From: Eubacterium brachy ATCC 33089
GTDB taxonomy: Bacteria > Bacillota > Clostridia > Peptostreptococcales > Anaerovoracaceae
DNA length: 64,000 nucleotides
NCBI GenBank assembly: GCA_000488855.1
Contig: KI535286.1
Span: 188,713-252,712, forward strand
Direction of reading: 5' to 3'
The translations under genes and the position numbers were made by a program. The notes below the pieces were generated by a model, which made no database searches, was not told the DNA's origin, and worked only from the letters and a program-made list of their open reading frames with translations. Shown one piece after another: positions 34,911-43,459 of the stretch. Numbering within the stretch: the first letter of the stretch is position 1; each line of letters starts with the position of its first letter.

Positions 34911-35372
34911 TTGAGACCTTTAGTTGTATATTATTCATATTCAGGAATAACGAGGAGATTGGCAGAAGATATTGCATTGATTACGGACGGAGAGTTGAGG
35001 GAGTTGAAACTGCAAAAACCTTATTCATTTTCATATAATACAGCTGTGAAAGAAGTGAGAGAAGAAATTGAAAAAGGGTATTGTCCTCATCTTACGGAAG
35101 GAGCAGAAGCTATTGAAAATGCAGAGGTGATTTTTATCGGATCTCCCAACTGGCTAAAGACCTTTGCTCCACCTGTGTTGTCGTTTTTAAGAACAGTCGA
35201 TTTAAGTGGGAAGACAATCATTCCCTTCTGCACCCACGGTGGAGGCGGTTTTGGGAGAATGATAGAAGATTATAAAAAAGAATGTGGAAATTCAACGATA
35301 AAAGACGGAATAGCCTTAAAGGGAGACTACAGTTTTGACCAACTTAAACTATGGTTGGATAGCAATTTGTAA
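34911..35372 (+). CDS. Flavodoxin family protein
   Basis: 153 residues. The N-terminus VVYYSYSGITRRLAEDIA is the FMN phosphate-binding loop. GSPNWLKTFAPPVLSFL and THGGGGFGRMIEDYKKEC are the other FMN-contacting loops. It is a short-chain flavodoxin-like electron carrier or flavoreductase. It starts at TTG 34911, with AGGAGG 8 bases upstream. A terminator follows at 35431. It may serve electron transfer alongside the Rnf and rubredoxin genes (inference). Confidence 0.85.
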   Translation: MRPLVVYYSYSGITRRLAEDIALITDGELRELKLQKPYSFSYNTAVKEVREEIEKGYCPHLTEGAEAIENAEVIFIGSPNWLKTFAPPVLSFLRTVDLSGKTIIPFCTHGGGGFGRMIEDYKKECGNSTIKDGIALKGDYSFDQLKLWLDSNL

Positions 35373-35693
35373 ATTCTGGTTTTTATAATTCAAATAATTG
35401 AATAAAAAATTATAACAGAACAATGTGGAAAAGCGGTAAACCAAAGGGTTTACTGCTTTTTCTTCGCACTGAAACGGAATTGAGTACCAATGAAAAATCG
35501 ACCACAAACATAAAAAGATACTTGACAAGAGGCCTCGGTGGAAAGATGCTGCGATGAGTTTATCATTAAGCAGATTGTGGAATATGGCGGGGGTAAATAA
35601 CGCGGTGTGTGGTGGGGATTTCCTTTCCCCCAATATTGTCAACTAAACCCGCAACACTCTAATTTTTTATCAATATATAAGTCAGAGTGTGTT
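35373..35693. other. Intergenic region between convergent genes
   Basis: Holds the flavodoxin terminator (35431-35463) and an inverted repeat ACACTCT / AGAGTGT (35654-35690) just beyond the AraC gene stop. The middle part has short broken frames but no recognisable gene. Confidence 0.5.
35431..35463 (+). terminator. Terminator after flavodoxin
   Basis: Stem AAGCGGTAAACC / GGTTTACTGCTT with a short loop and T-run. Similar in sequence to the terminator at 14909. Confidence 0.75.
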
Positions 35694-36668
35694 TTAAGTA
35701 TCGCCACTTTCGAATACCAGATTTTCAACTTCCGACGGATTCTTCAAACAATTAAATTCAATTTGCCTTCTGTACTCTGATGGCGGTATGCCCATCTGTT
35801 TCTTAAATGAAGTGGAAAAGCCGGAGACAGTGTCGAAGCCCACTTTCTTTGCGAGTTCTTCTATGGATAAATCGGAATCGGCTAATAAGTGTGAAGCATA
35901 GTCGGTTTTTTTTGACAAAATATATTCGGTAATAGTACATCCTGTAAATTGCCTGAATAAATTTTTCAGCTTTGTCGTACTCATATTGGCTAACCTGGAA
36001 AGCTCTGACAATTTTATGGAGTGCGAAAAATTATCATCGATGTACTGAATAACATGAACGATACTTTCATAATCCGTGCTTTTTTTAGGCAATCTTCCAT
36101 TCCCCATTTCAAGTACCGCTGACATCAGAGCATAAGCACCTGCTGTGTAATACAGTTCTGCGGCCATTCCGCTTAGAGAACATGCGTATATTTTTTTTAG
36201 AACGTTCATAATTTCTGCTGACCAATTGTGCTCCCCGCCCATATTCTTCAAAATCTCCAGGGGACTCGCTTTTTGTGCCGTGAAGAGAGTTCCGAGATGC
36301 ATTTTGTAAAATGACGGAGAATATAGAACTTCAGTGTAAGCAACCCGACTTCCTCTCCGCATCAAAGTGTTTATAGGTGTGCCGTTTTCCTCTAAGTAAG
36401 CCATGATCTTGCCTGGAGGAAGGTGCTTTGCATACTCGAGACGAAGGGAAATGTAAAGCGAATCGTTTGGCATTGTGAGTTCGGTATCTTTTAGAAAATA
36501 AAAATCACATTTTGTGATCACAAAATGCTCTCCGTGGGGGAGAAACCAGAAATATCCCCTGGTCGTATAACCGTCTCCTTGAAAGAAGGAACCGCAACCG
36601 AAGGGATTGTTTTCATTATTTTTTACCATTCCCATGTCATTGCACATAGAACTTATTATATTTATCAT
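35694..36668 (-). CDS. AraC/XylS family transcriptional regulator
   Basis: 324 residues. The C-terminal ~100 residues hold the two HTH motifs: IKLSELSRLANMSTTKLKNLFRQFTG, then LSIEELAKKVGFDTVSGFSTSFKKQMGIPPSEYRR. The N-terminal part is a cupin-poor sensing domain I do not recognise. It is divergent from the third ECF operon, with a perfect palindrome between the genes, so it probably activates that transporter in response to its substrate. A GAGGTGA ribosome site precedes the ATG. AraC-type control of such transporters is common for siderophore and metal uptake (family knowledge). Confidence 0.92.
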   Translation of the reverse strand: MINIISSMCNDMGMVKNNENNPFGCGSFFQGDGYTTRGYFWFLPHGEHFVITKCDFYFLKDTELTMPNDSLYISLRLEYAKHLPPGKIMAYLEENGTPINTLMRRGSRVAYTEVLYSPSFYKMHLGTLFTAQKASPLEILKNMGGEHNWSAEIMNVLKKIYACSLSGMAAELYYTAGAYALMSAVLEMGNGRLPKKSTDYESIVHVIQYIDDNFSHSIKLSELSRLANMSTTKLKNLFRQFTGCTITEYILSKKTDYASHLLADSDLSIEELAKKVGFDTVSGFSTSFKKQMGIPPSEYRRQIEFNCLKNPSEVENLVFESGDT

Positions 36669-36716
36669 TATATCACCTCATTTTTTCTATCAGACATTTT
36701 TCTTTTGAGAAAAGAC

Positions 36717-36730
36717 ATATACGCGTATAT
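36717..36730. promoter_or_regulatory. Perfect 14-bp palindrome in the araC-ecf intergenic region
   Basis: ATATACGCGTATAT, 5 bases upstream of the -35 box of the ecfT promoter and about 50 bases before the araC start. A candidate binding site for the AraC protein or for a second regulator. Confidence 0.45.
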
Positions 36731-36734
36731 TCTA

Positions 36735-36763
36735 TTGCTCAAGGGAATTAGTGTATATTATAC
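36735..36763 (+). promoter_or_regulatory. Promoter of the third ECF operon
   Basis: TTGCTC (36735-36740), a 17-base spacer, TTATAC (36758-36763). It starts the ecfT-ecfA-ecfS transcript about 65 bases before the first start codon. Confidence 0.5.
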
Positions 36764-36834
36764 TTTTAATTAGGTATGTATAACCAATACGATTTTAGCA
36801 TGAATATACCAATATTTCAAGGGAGATGTGAGGT

Positions 36835-37533
36835 TTGAAACTCGACGTACGCTATAAATTCTTTTTGTTGATGCTTATCGGTGTGGTGGCGTTTTTTGCA
36901 AAGGATATCATATATGGGAGTATGGTTTTCATCATTGTATGCCTGCTTTCTTTTCTTATCGGACAGAGAAAAAAGACGATAAAATTTATTGTTTTTTACA
37001 TTTTTTTGCTTTTATTTATCGTTTTTTCAAAGTATGTACCGGTAACTTTGAGCAATATGATGTTAATGATTGTTTTATGCATGAGAATGTGCATGCCGAT
37101 TCTGCTATATGGACAAACGTTTTTGAGAACGACACCGGTCAGTGAAATGGTTACAGGTCTTTATGCAATAAGGATTCCTCGTTCATTTATCATTACTTTT
37201 GCAGTTGCCATGCGGTTCTTTCCTACTGCAAAAGAAGAAATTTCTCATGTGCGAGATGCCATGTCGCTTAGAGGGATAGGGTTTTCTTGGCGAAATCTGA
37301 GACGGCGTCCCGGAATGGTATTTGAAGGATTTATCACACCGCTTTTAGTCAGGGCCTCTACTATTGCTGAGGAGCTTTCAGCAGCATCGATTACTCGCGG
37401 ATTGGACAATCCTGCACCTAGAACGGCATTCATAAAACTTAACATAACGGTTAAGGACACTTTTTTAACTGTTATATTCACACTTTTGCTGATTTCTGTT
37501 GTGCTGTTGCGGACAATCGTTGGGAGGTGGTAA
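36835..37533 (+). CDS. ecfT: ECF transporter T component (EcfT)
   Basis: 232 residues, membrane-embedded coupling subunit. N-terminus LDVRYKFFLLMLIG fits the family. Coupling motifs: MSLRGIGFSW and ITRGLDNP. It starts at TTG 36835 with a GGGAGATGTGAGG ribosome region. The next gene begins one base after its stop. It works with the double ATPase and the MptD-type S component downstream. It is the third EcfT in the window and is clearly paralogous to those at 2 and 8436. Confidence 0.9.
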   Translation: MKLDVRYKFFLLMLIGVVAFFAKDIIYGSMVFIIVCLLSFLIGQRKKTIKFIVFYIFLLLFIVFSKYVPVTLSNMMLMIVLCMRMCMPILLYGQTFLRTTPVSEMVTGLYAIRIPRSFIITFAVAMRFFPTAKEEISHVRDAMSLRGIGFSWRNLRRRPGMVFEGFITPLLVRASTIAEELSAASITRGLDNPAPRTAFIKLNITVKDTFLTVIFTLLLISVVLLRTIVGRW

Positions 37534-37534
37534 G

Positions 37535-38923
37535 TTGATTCGATTGGAACATGTGAGCTTTCGCTATGCAGAAATGGAAACGAAAGCGTTAGAAAATATT
37601 TCTCTTCAGGTAGACAGAGGTAAATGCGTAGTGCTTTCGGGCAGTTCAGGATGCGGAAAGACAACGATAACAAGACTTATAAACGGGTTGATTCCAAGTT
37701 TTTATTCGGGAGAGCTCTCCGGAACCGTAAAAATAGATGGAGAGGATATTGCCGGACTGGAACCGCACGAATTAGCGACAAAAATCGGTTCCGTATTTCA
37801 AAATCCGAGAACGCAGTTTTTCAATACGGATACAGATAGTGAAATTGTCTTCGGTATGGAAAATTGCGGAATTTCATATGAAGAAATGCACTGTCGTTAT
37901 GAAGAGACAGTAAATAATCTCGATTTAGAGAATTTGTGCGGGAGAGATATCTTTGCCCTTTCAGGCGGAGAGAAACAGCAAATTGCGTTTGGAAGTATAT
38001 ACGCTCTATCTCCTGAAATATATGTTTTGGACGAGCCGTCTGCAAATTTGGACAGGATTGCGACTTTGAGACTTCGAAACCTGCTTTTACAGTTAAAGAA
38101 TAGCGGAAAGACTTTGCTGATTTCCGAACATCGACTTTATTATCTTCGTGATGTGGCAGATCAGGTGGCATTGATTCGTGAAGGTAGATTGACCGGGCTT
38201 TACGATATGAATAGACTTGTCGATACACCTGTGGAAACTCTTAACAGCATGGGTCTGCGAACCTTGCGGGATATTGAAATTTCGCCTTCTCCTGCAAGCT
38301 GTACGGCGAGAGTTCCCGCATTGGAGATAAGAAATCTCTCTGTTAAACGTGGAGGAAAAACCGTATTGAAAAACGTAAATATTTCGCTAGACTATGGAGA
38401 TATTGTGGGGATAATCGGAGAAAACGGCGTCGGGAAAACCACCTTGGCACGGACGGTCTGCGGACTTATGAAAGAAAAAAACGGAGATATTTATTCAGAG
38501 GGACAGCGGATGAATATTTCCATGAGAAAACAGGTTTCTTTTCTTGTAATGCAGGATCCGAATTATCAGCTGTTCAGCGACAGCGTAGTTGGCGAGATGG
38601 CGCTTACCGCTACCGGTGAAATCCCAGACTTGGCTGATGTGCAAAAGATTTTATCCTCTTTGGAACTTACCGGTGTTCGGAACAGACATCCACTCTCCTT
38701 ATCCAGTGGACAAAAACAACGTTTGTGTGTGGCTCTGGCAGCTTTGTCTCCTGCACGTATACTCTTTTTGGACGAACCGACGAGCGGGCTGGATTTTAAG
38801 AATATGAATCGCGTGGCAAAGATGTTGAAGGAACTTTCCAGGGAAAAAGCTATTGTCGTGATCTCTCATGACAATGAATTCCTGAATCTCGTTTGTACGC
38901 GAATCATATCCTTATCAAGATAA
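37535..38923 (+). CDS. ecfA: ECF transporter fused double ATPase (EcfA-EcfA')
   Basis: 462 residues, two ABC domains. First: Walker A GSSGCGKTT, signature LSGGEKQQ, Walker B YVLDEPSANLD, H-loop SEHRL. Second: Walker A GENGVGKTT, signature LSSGQKQR, Walker B LFLDEPTSGLD, H-loop ISHDNE. I preferred TTG 37535, with GGGAGGTGG 4-6 bases upstream, over an earlier in-frame ATG at 37499 that lies inside ecfT. It is closely similar to the ATPases at 718 and 6935. All catalytic residues are present. Confidence 0.9.
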   Translation: MIRLEHVSFRYAEMETKALENISLQVDRGKCVVLSGSSGCGKTTITRLINGLIPSFYSGELSGTVKIDGEDIAGLEPHELATKIGSVFQNPRTQFFNTDTDSEIVFGMENCGISYEEMHCRYEETVNNLDLENLCGRDIFALSGGEKQQIAFGSIYALSPEIYVLDEPSANLDRIATLRLRNLLLQLKNSGKTLLISEHRLYYLRDVADQVALIREGRLTGLYDMNRLVDTPVETLNSMGLRTLRDIEISPSPASCTARVPALEIRNLSVKRGGKTVLKNVNISLDYGDIVGIIGENGVGKTTLARTVCGLMKEKNGDIYSEGQRMNISMRKQVSFLVMQDPNYQLFSDSVVGEMALTATGEIPDLADVQKILSSLELTGVRNRHPLSLSSGQKQRLCVALAALSPARILFLDEPTSGLDFKNMNRVAKMLKELSREKAIVVISHDNEFLNLVCTRIISLSR

Positions 38924-38953
38924 ATTAAAAACAGAAAGTGAGGAGGATTTCAA

Positions 38954-39577
38954 ATGAATCAAAACAAAACTATTTCAAGTACCAAACTGAGCGGCCGTGA
39001 TTTTATCAATCTTGGCATTTTTACCGTAATATTTATCATAATCTTTATGGCATGTATCATGGTCATGAGCATGACAATTTACACTCTACCCTTTGGGGTT
39101 GCATTAGGTTCTTTCTTCGCAGCATCTGCATACATGTTGCTTAGGGCAAAAGCGCCTAAAACCGGTGCAATTATATTGTTCGGAATACTGTTCGGACTGG
39201 TCATGTTCACTATGGGCAGTGGTTGGCCAATACTCGCATCGGTAGTTGTAAGTTCAATTATTGCGGAGCTGATTGCAAGAAGTGGAGATTACAAGGGTTA
39301 TGCCCGAGAGGTCATCGGCTATTGCATTTTAATGATGGGTACGGCTGTCGGTTCGTATATTCCGTTTCTTGTCATGAAAGATTATTATCTTAAACTTGCT
39401 GAAGGGAACAGTATCAACGGTGAATTCATGTCCCGCTTAGTTGAATTTATAAGCGGCCCGTATCTGGTGTTGGCTTTGGCTACTACAATTGTTACCGCCA
39501 TATTGGGAACGATGTTGGCTCGGGCTATTTTCAAAAAACATCTTGTGAAAGCGGGATTGCTCAGAGAGATGAAGTGA
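38954..39577 (+). CDS. ECF transporter S component, MptD (Trep_Strep) family
   Basis: 207 residues with about six membrane segments. Opening LSGRDFINLGIFTVIFIIIF and the C-terminal IFKKHLVKAGLL closely match the S component at 9152 (LNGRDFITIGIF and LKRHFEKAGMI). It confers substrate specificity; the substrate is unknown. A GAGGAGG ribosome site precedes the ATG. It ends a T-A-S operon and is followed by a strong hairpin. Confidence 0.85.
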   Translation: MNQNKTISSTKLSGRDFINLGIFTVIFIIIFMACIMVMSMTIYTLPFGVALGSFFAASAYMLLRAKAPKTGAIILFGILFGLVMFTMGSGWPILASVVVSSIIAELIARSGDYKGYAREVIGYCILMMGTAVGSYIPFLVMKDYYLKLAEGNSINGEFMSRLVEFISGPYLVLALATTIVTAILGTMLARAIFKKHLVKAGLLREMK

Positions 39578-39733
39578 TGGAAAAAAGGAGATAAAAGCGG
39601 CATGTCGCGTATTTTTGGTGACAGATGGAAAACGGATTCCAGAGGACAGTGGCGTCCTTGGACATAGTGGAATTGTTTTTCAAGGAGAAAATATAAATAA
39701 ATTTGTGAAAAGTTAAATGTCTTACGGCACACA

Positions 39734-39775
39734 AAACGCCGGTATAACCTGAAATAACAGGCTATACCGGCGTTT
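39734..39775. terminator. Strong hairpin between ecf and rnf operons
   Basis: Stem AAACGCCGGTATA / TATACCGGCGTTT plus inner CCTG / CAGG. It lies 69 bases beyond the rnfB stop on the minus strand and 157 bases after the S-component stop, so it can serve both convergent operons. Confidence 0.75.
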
Positions 39776-39843
39776 AATACTTTTGAAAACACAGTTTAAA
39801 ATCACATTGGATTTTATCAAAACTTCATATCAATTTTCATAAT

Positions 39844-40659
39844 TTAAGATCTGACAGCGATCTTCTTTTCCTTCGGAACCATGTAAATTGCCTTTGTAGG
39901 ACACTCTTTTACACATAGCCCGCAGTTCTTACATTTGTCGTAATCGATTTTGGCAAGGCTGTCAGTTACGTGAATTGCATCAAATGGACATTTCTTTTCG
40001 CACTTCATACAACCGATGCAACCGATCTTGCAGTTTTTCATAACTTTTGCACCTTTGTCATTAGAATTACATTTAACGGTAACTCTATCGGCGGAAGTGA
40101 TCATATCGATTATGAACTTAGGACATTCCTTTGCACACATTCCGCAACCGACGCATTTATCTCTGTCGACTATGGCAACGCCGTTTACGACGTGAATCGC
40201 ATCAAAGTCACATACTCTCACGCAATCTCCCAGTCCCAGACAACCGGAACTGCAACCCTTACCGCCACCGAATAACTGGTTGGCAGCAGTACAAGTCATT
40301 TCTTTGCCGTATTCCATGATATCGTTTGTGAGATCTCTGTTTCCCTGACATTTTACCACAGCAATAGGAGCGGCGGAAGTATCTGCAGATACACCTAGAA
40401 TTTCACCCAGCTTGGTAGCCAAATCCGGACCTCCTACGGGACATTTATTCACCGGAGTAGACCTGTCCTCACCAAAAGCTGCTGCGTATCCGTCACATCC
40501 GGAATATCCACAGGCACCGCAGTTGGCACCGGGCAACGCTTCACGTACTTCCGCGACGATTTCATCGACCGGAACGTACATTATTTTCGCAGCGAAGGTA
40601 AGAATGATTCCAAACACTAAACCTATGATTACAACTAGAGCAATAGGCAATAGACTCAT
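39844..40659 (-). CDS. rnfB: Rnf complex subunit B, iron-sulfur protein
   Basis: Electron-input subunit of the Rnf complex, which couples ferredoxin oxidation to NAD+ reduction and ion pumping. 271 residues. An N-terminal membrane helix is followed by the [4Fe-4S] motif CGACGYSGC and then Cys-rich ferredoxin-type clusters ([36 protein letters not shown]). Four or more clusters are expected, as in clostridial RnfB. It is the last gene of rnfCDGEAB, 17 bases after rnfA. Confidence 0.95.
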   Translation of the reverse strand: MSLLPIALVVIIGLVFGIILTFAAKIMYVPVDEIVAEVREALPGANCGACGYSGCDGYAAAFGEDRSTPVNKCPVGGPDLATKLGEILGVSADTSAAPIAVVKCQGNRDLTNDIMEYGKEMTCTAANQLFGGGKGCSSGCLGLGDCVRVCDFDAIHVVNGVAIVDRDKCVGCGMCAKECPKFIIDMITSADRVTVKCNSNDKGAKVMKNCKIGCIGCMKCEKKCPFDAIHVTDSLAKIDYDKCKNCGLCVKECPTKAIYMVPKEKKIAVRS

Positions 40660-40676
40660 ATTAAAACCTCCTTATC

Positions 40677-41270
40677 CTAAGCGAATATTCCATCTACCAT
40701 TCCTGAGAATCCCATGAATGCCAGAGATAGAATTGAAGCAGTAACGAGCGTGATAGGAATTCCCTTGAAAGATTCAGGAACGCTATCGTTATTTTCAAGT
40801 TTTCCTCTCAGACCGGCAAACAAAATGAGTGCCAATAGGAAACCGATACCTGCACCTAATGATGAGAAGATAGACTGAACAAAAGTGTATTTTTCATCTA
40901 TATTTAGGATTGTTACCCCCAGCACGGCACAGTTGGTTGTTATCAAAGGAAGATAAACGCCAAGAGACCTGTATAGAGGAGGCATATACTTCTTTAGAAT
41001 CATTTCAAGCAATTGCACTAGGGATGCTATTACAAGAATGAACACTACTGTCTGTAGATATGTAATGCCGTTTTTGTCCAATATGTATATTTGGATCGGC
41101 CATGTTACGGCTGTCGCGATTACCATTACGAATGTTACAGCAGCACCCATGCCCACTGCGGAATCCAGTTTCTTGGAAACTCCCAGAAAAGGACAGATTC
41201 CCAAGAACTTAGACAATACGAAGTTGTCTACAAGGATAACGCTCATCATTATCATCAATAATTCTTTCAT
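40677..41270 (-). CDS. rnfA: Rnf complex subunit A
   Basis: Integral membrane subunit, 197 residues with six membrane segments. It opens with LLMIMMSVILVDNFVLSKFLGICPFLGVSKK, whose Cys in GICPFLG binds the membrane-embedded iron-sulfur centre together with RnfE. It lies between rnfE and rnfB in the operon, and its start overlaps the rnfE stop. Confidence 0.95.
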   Translation of the reverse strand: MKELLMIMMSVILVDNFVLSKFLGICPFLGVSKKLDSAVGMGAAVTFVMVIATAVTWPIQIYILDKNGITYLQTVVFILVIASLVQLLEMILKKYMPPLYRSLGVYLPLITTNCAVLGVTILNIDEKYTFVQSIFSSLGAGIGFLLALILFAGLRGKLENNDSVPESFKGIPITLVTASILSLAFMGFSGMVDGIFA

Positions 41271-41941
41271 TATGCTTTATCCTCCTGTTCTCCAACGCCA
41301 CAAGACTCGGACAGAGTACAGCTTTCACAGCCGAATTCCTTTTTCTTGATAGCTTTTCCGTTGCTTATTTTATTTACTGCGGCAACCAGAATGGCGAATA
41401 CGAAGAATCCACCCGGAGCCAGCATGAAGATTGTCATCGGTGAGATGGATCCGCCGTAAATGTGCATGTCAAACAGCGTGCCGCTGCCAAAGAACTCTCT
41501 TATCAACCCCATTGCAGTCAGCGTCAACGAGAAACCTACACCCATGCCGATTCCGTCAAGAGCGGAATCGATAACTGAATTCTTGTTGGCGAACATCTCC
41601 GCCCTTCCCAAGATTATGCAGTTTACTACGATCAACGGTATAAACAAACCCAGTGATGCATCCAGAGCAGGTAAGTATGCTTTTAAAAGCATCTGCACAA
41701 CGGATACGAACCCTGCGATTACTACGATGTAGCACGGAATTCTTACGGTATCGGGAATTATGTTTTTAAGTATGGATATTACCACATTGGAGCATATCAG
41801 TACAGCCATTGCAGCGACACCCATTCCGAGACCGTTCAAAGCACTTGTGGTAGTTGCAAGAGTAGGACAAGTTCCCAATAGAAGTACCAGTACGGGATTT
41901 TCCTTTATAATCCCCCTGGTTAATATGTTTAATTTTCCCAT
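41270..41941 (-). CDS. rnfE: Rnf complex subunit E
   Basis: Integral membrane subunit, 223 residues, paralogue of RnfA with six membrane segments. The Cys motif is LLLGTCPTLATTTSALNG, paired with the RnfA Cys across the membrane. It has an extra C-terminal tail with two CxxSxxCG-like sequences (CESCTLSESCG), which is unusual in RnfE and could bind metal (inference). Its start overlaps the rnfG stop. Confidence 0.93.
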   Translation of the reverse strand: MGKLNILTRGIIKENPVLVLLLGTCPTLATTTSALNGLGMGVAAMAVLICSNVVISILKNIIPDTVRIPCYIVVIAGFVSVVQMLLKAYLPALDASLGLFIPLIVVNCIILGRAEMFANKNSVIDSALDGIGMGVGFSLTLTAMGLIREFFGSGTLFDMHIYGGSISPMTIFMLAPGGFFVFAILVAAVNKISNGKAIKKKEFGCESCTLSESCGVGEQEDKA

Positions 41942-42492
41942 TATTTTATACCTCCTGCATCTTTAAATTGAGCCAGTGCATTTTTTACGGCAGTGTAAAC
42001 TCCGTTAGAGGAAATCGAAGCGCCTACAACGTGGTCTACGCTCTTTTCATCTTTTATTTTTGCACCTTTCAGCTCCTTTATTTTCTGGTATTTTTTTAGG
42101 TATTCCTTCGTCATGGCCTTAGTTCCAAGACCCGGAGTGTCCGAATGGTTTGTAACTTCCACGCCGGTGATAGCACCGTCTTTATCAATGCCTATCATAG
42201 CTGTCAAAGTACCACCAAATGATTTACCTTGAGCGGTTACAACTCCGCCGGATTTGTTGTTTGCAATGTAGAATTCAACTACACCGTTACTTAATTTCCC
42301 TTTGTATTTTGTGAAGGAGTCGGCAGTTGGAAGCACTTGAGATCTGGTTTTATCGGCATTTGCTTTTGCGATTTTCTCGATTTGAGGTTTTGTTACACTG
42401 TTGGTCAAAACCAGTGCAAAAGGAATTACCAAGCAAATCAACACCAGAACCAGAGAAGGTGCTATTGTTTCTTTAAAGAACTTACTTTTCAT
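41941..42492 (-). CDS. rnfG: Rnf complex subunit G, FMN-bearing
   Basis: One N-terminal membrane helix and an extracytoplasmic FMN-binding domain, 183 residues. The core is GGTLTAMIGIDKDGAITGV and SDTPGLGTKA. The FMN-attachment motif reads VDHVVGASISSNGV, so the acceptor is probably Ser159, where most RnfG proteins have Thr in S/T-G-A-T. The first S/T is also replaced by Val. ApbE at 31579 would carry out the attachment. It overlaps rnfD by 11 bases and rnfE by one. Confidence 0.92.
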   Translation of the reverse strand: MKSKFFKETIAPSLVLVLICLVIPFALVLTNSVTKPQIEKIAKANADKTRSQVLPTADSFTKYKGKLSNGVVEFYIANNKSGGVVTAQGKSFGGTLTAMIGIDKDGAITGVEVTNHSDTPGLGTKAMTKEYLKKYQKIKELKGAKIKDEKSVDHVVGASISSNGVYTAVKNALAQFKDAGGIK

Positions 42493-43459
42493 CAGCTGCT
42501 TCTCCTTTCTTTATCTTTTTCTTAGGCTTGAACAACCTGTTTGTGGTTACCCTTTCGATTAGAGGAGTCGTTACATTCATGAGCAGTATTGCAAATGAAA
42601 CGCCTTCGGGATATGAACCGAACAGTCTCACGAGCATCGTTATAACGCCGCAACCTATACCGAATATAACCTTACCCCAAGGTAGCAGCGGAGTTGTGAC
42701 ATAGTCGGTCGCCATGAAGAAGGCACCTAACATGACACCGCCCGCACAAACGTGGAATATCGGATTTTGCCCGGCGATCAAAGCGATAATCGCTACTGTC
42801 CCGATGAAGCAAACCGGCGTGATTGGCGAAATAACTTTCTTCCAAATGAGGAATAGTCCTCCGATTAAAAGTGCAACAGCACTGACTTCACCTAGAGATC
42901 CGCCTGTAAACCCTAAGAACAAGTCGAGATTGGAAGGCATTGATCCATTTCCGCCTTCTTTTAGAATTCCAAGAGGCGTAGGCCCTGTCAAAGCATCGGT
43001 CGCTGCGTTTCTCGGAACAGGCCAGGTGGTCATCTGCGTTGCAAAAGATACCAGCAGAACGACTCTGGCAGTTATTGCCGGGTTGAACAGGTTTTTACCT
43101 ATTCCGCCAAATAGGCATTTTACAAGGATAATCGCTACTGCGGCACCTACTATGGCTATGTAGTAAGGAAGATTTGCCGGCAAGTTGTAAGCGAGTAAAA
43201 GGCCTGTGAGAGCTGCTGAACAGTCGCCAACAGTCTGAGGCTTTTTCATAAGCATGTTCCACAGATATTCCAAGAGTACGCAAGAAATTATGCAAACTGC
43301 TGTTAGAATAACAGATCTAAGCCCGAAGACATATGTGTTAACCAGGAATGCCGGAGCTAAAGCCAGCATAACCAGACACATAATCCTCCTTGTATCTTCG
43401 TTGTTCACCGCATGAGGTGAAGCCGATACAATTAAATTATCATGATATTGTTTTCCCAT
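42482..43459 (-). CDS. rnfD: Rnf complex subunit D, FMN-bearing
   Basis: Integral membrane subunit, 325 residues with about nine or ten membrane segments. The FMN-attachment motif DALTGPTPLG includes Thr161, the probable acceptor of FMN transferred by ApbE. GKNLFNPAITARVVLL is a conserved family segment. It follows rnfC directly (stop and start share a base) and overlaps rnfG. Confidence 0.95.
   Translation of the reverse strand: MGKQYHDNLIVSASPHAVNNEDTRRIMCLVMLALAPAFLVNTYVFGLRSVILTAVCIISCVLLEYLWNMLMKKPQTVGDCSAALTGLLLAYNLPANLPYYIAIVGAAVAIILVKCLFGGIGKNLFNPAITARVVLLVSFATQMTTWPVPRNAATDALTGPTPLGILKEGGNGSMPSNLDLFLGFTGGSLGEVSAVALLIGGLFLIWKKVISPITPVCFIGTVAIIALIAGQNPIFHVCAGGVMLGAFFMATDYVTTPLLPWGKVIFGIGCGVITMLVRLFGSYPEGVSFAILLMNVTTPLIERVTTNRLFKPKKKIKKGEAADEK

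Noticed and set aside
42714..43163. 149-residue plus-strand frame opposite rnfD
   Set aside because: Shadow of rnfD; Pro/Ala-rich with no family resemblance.
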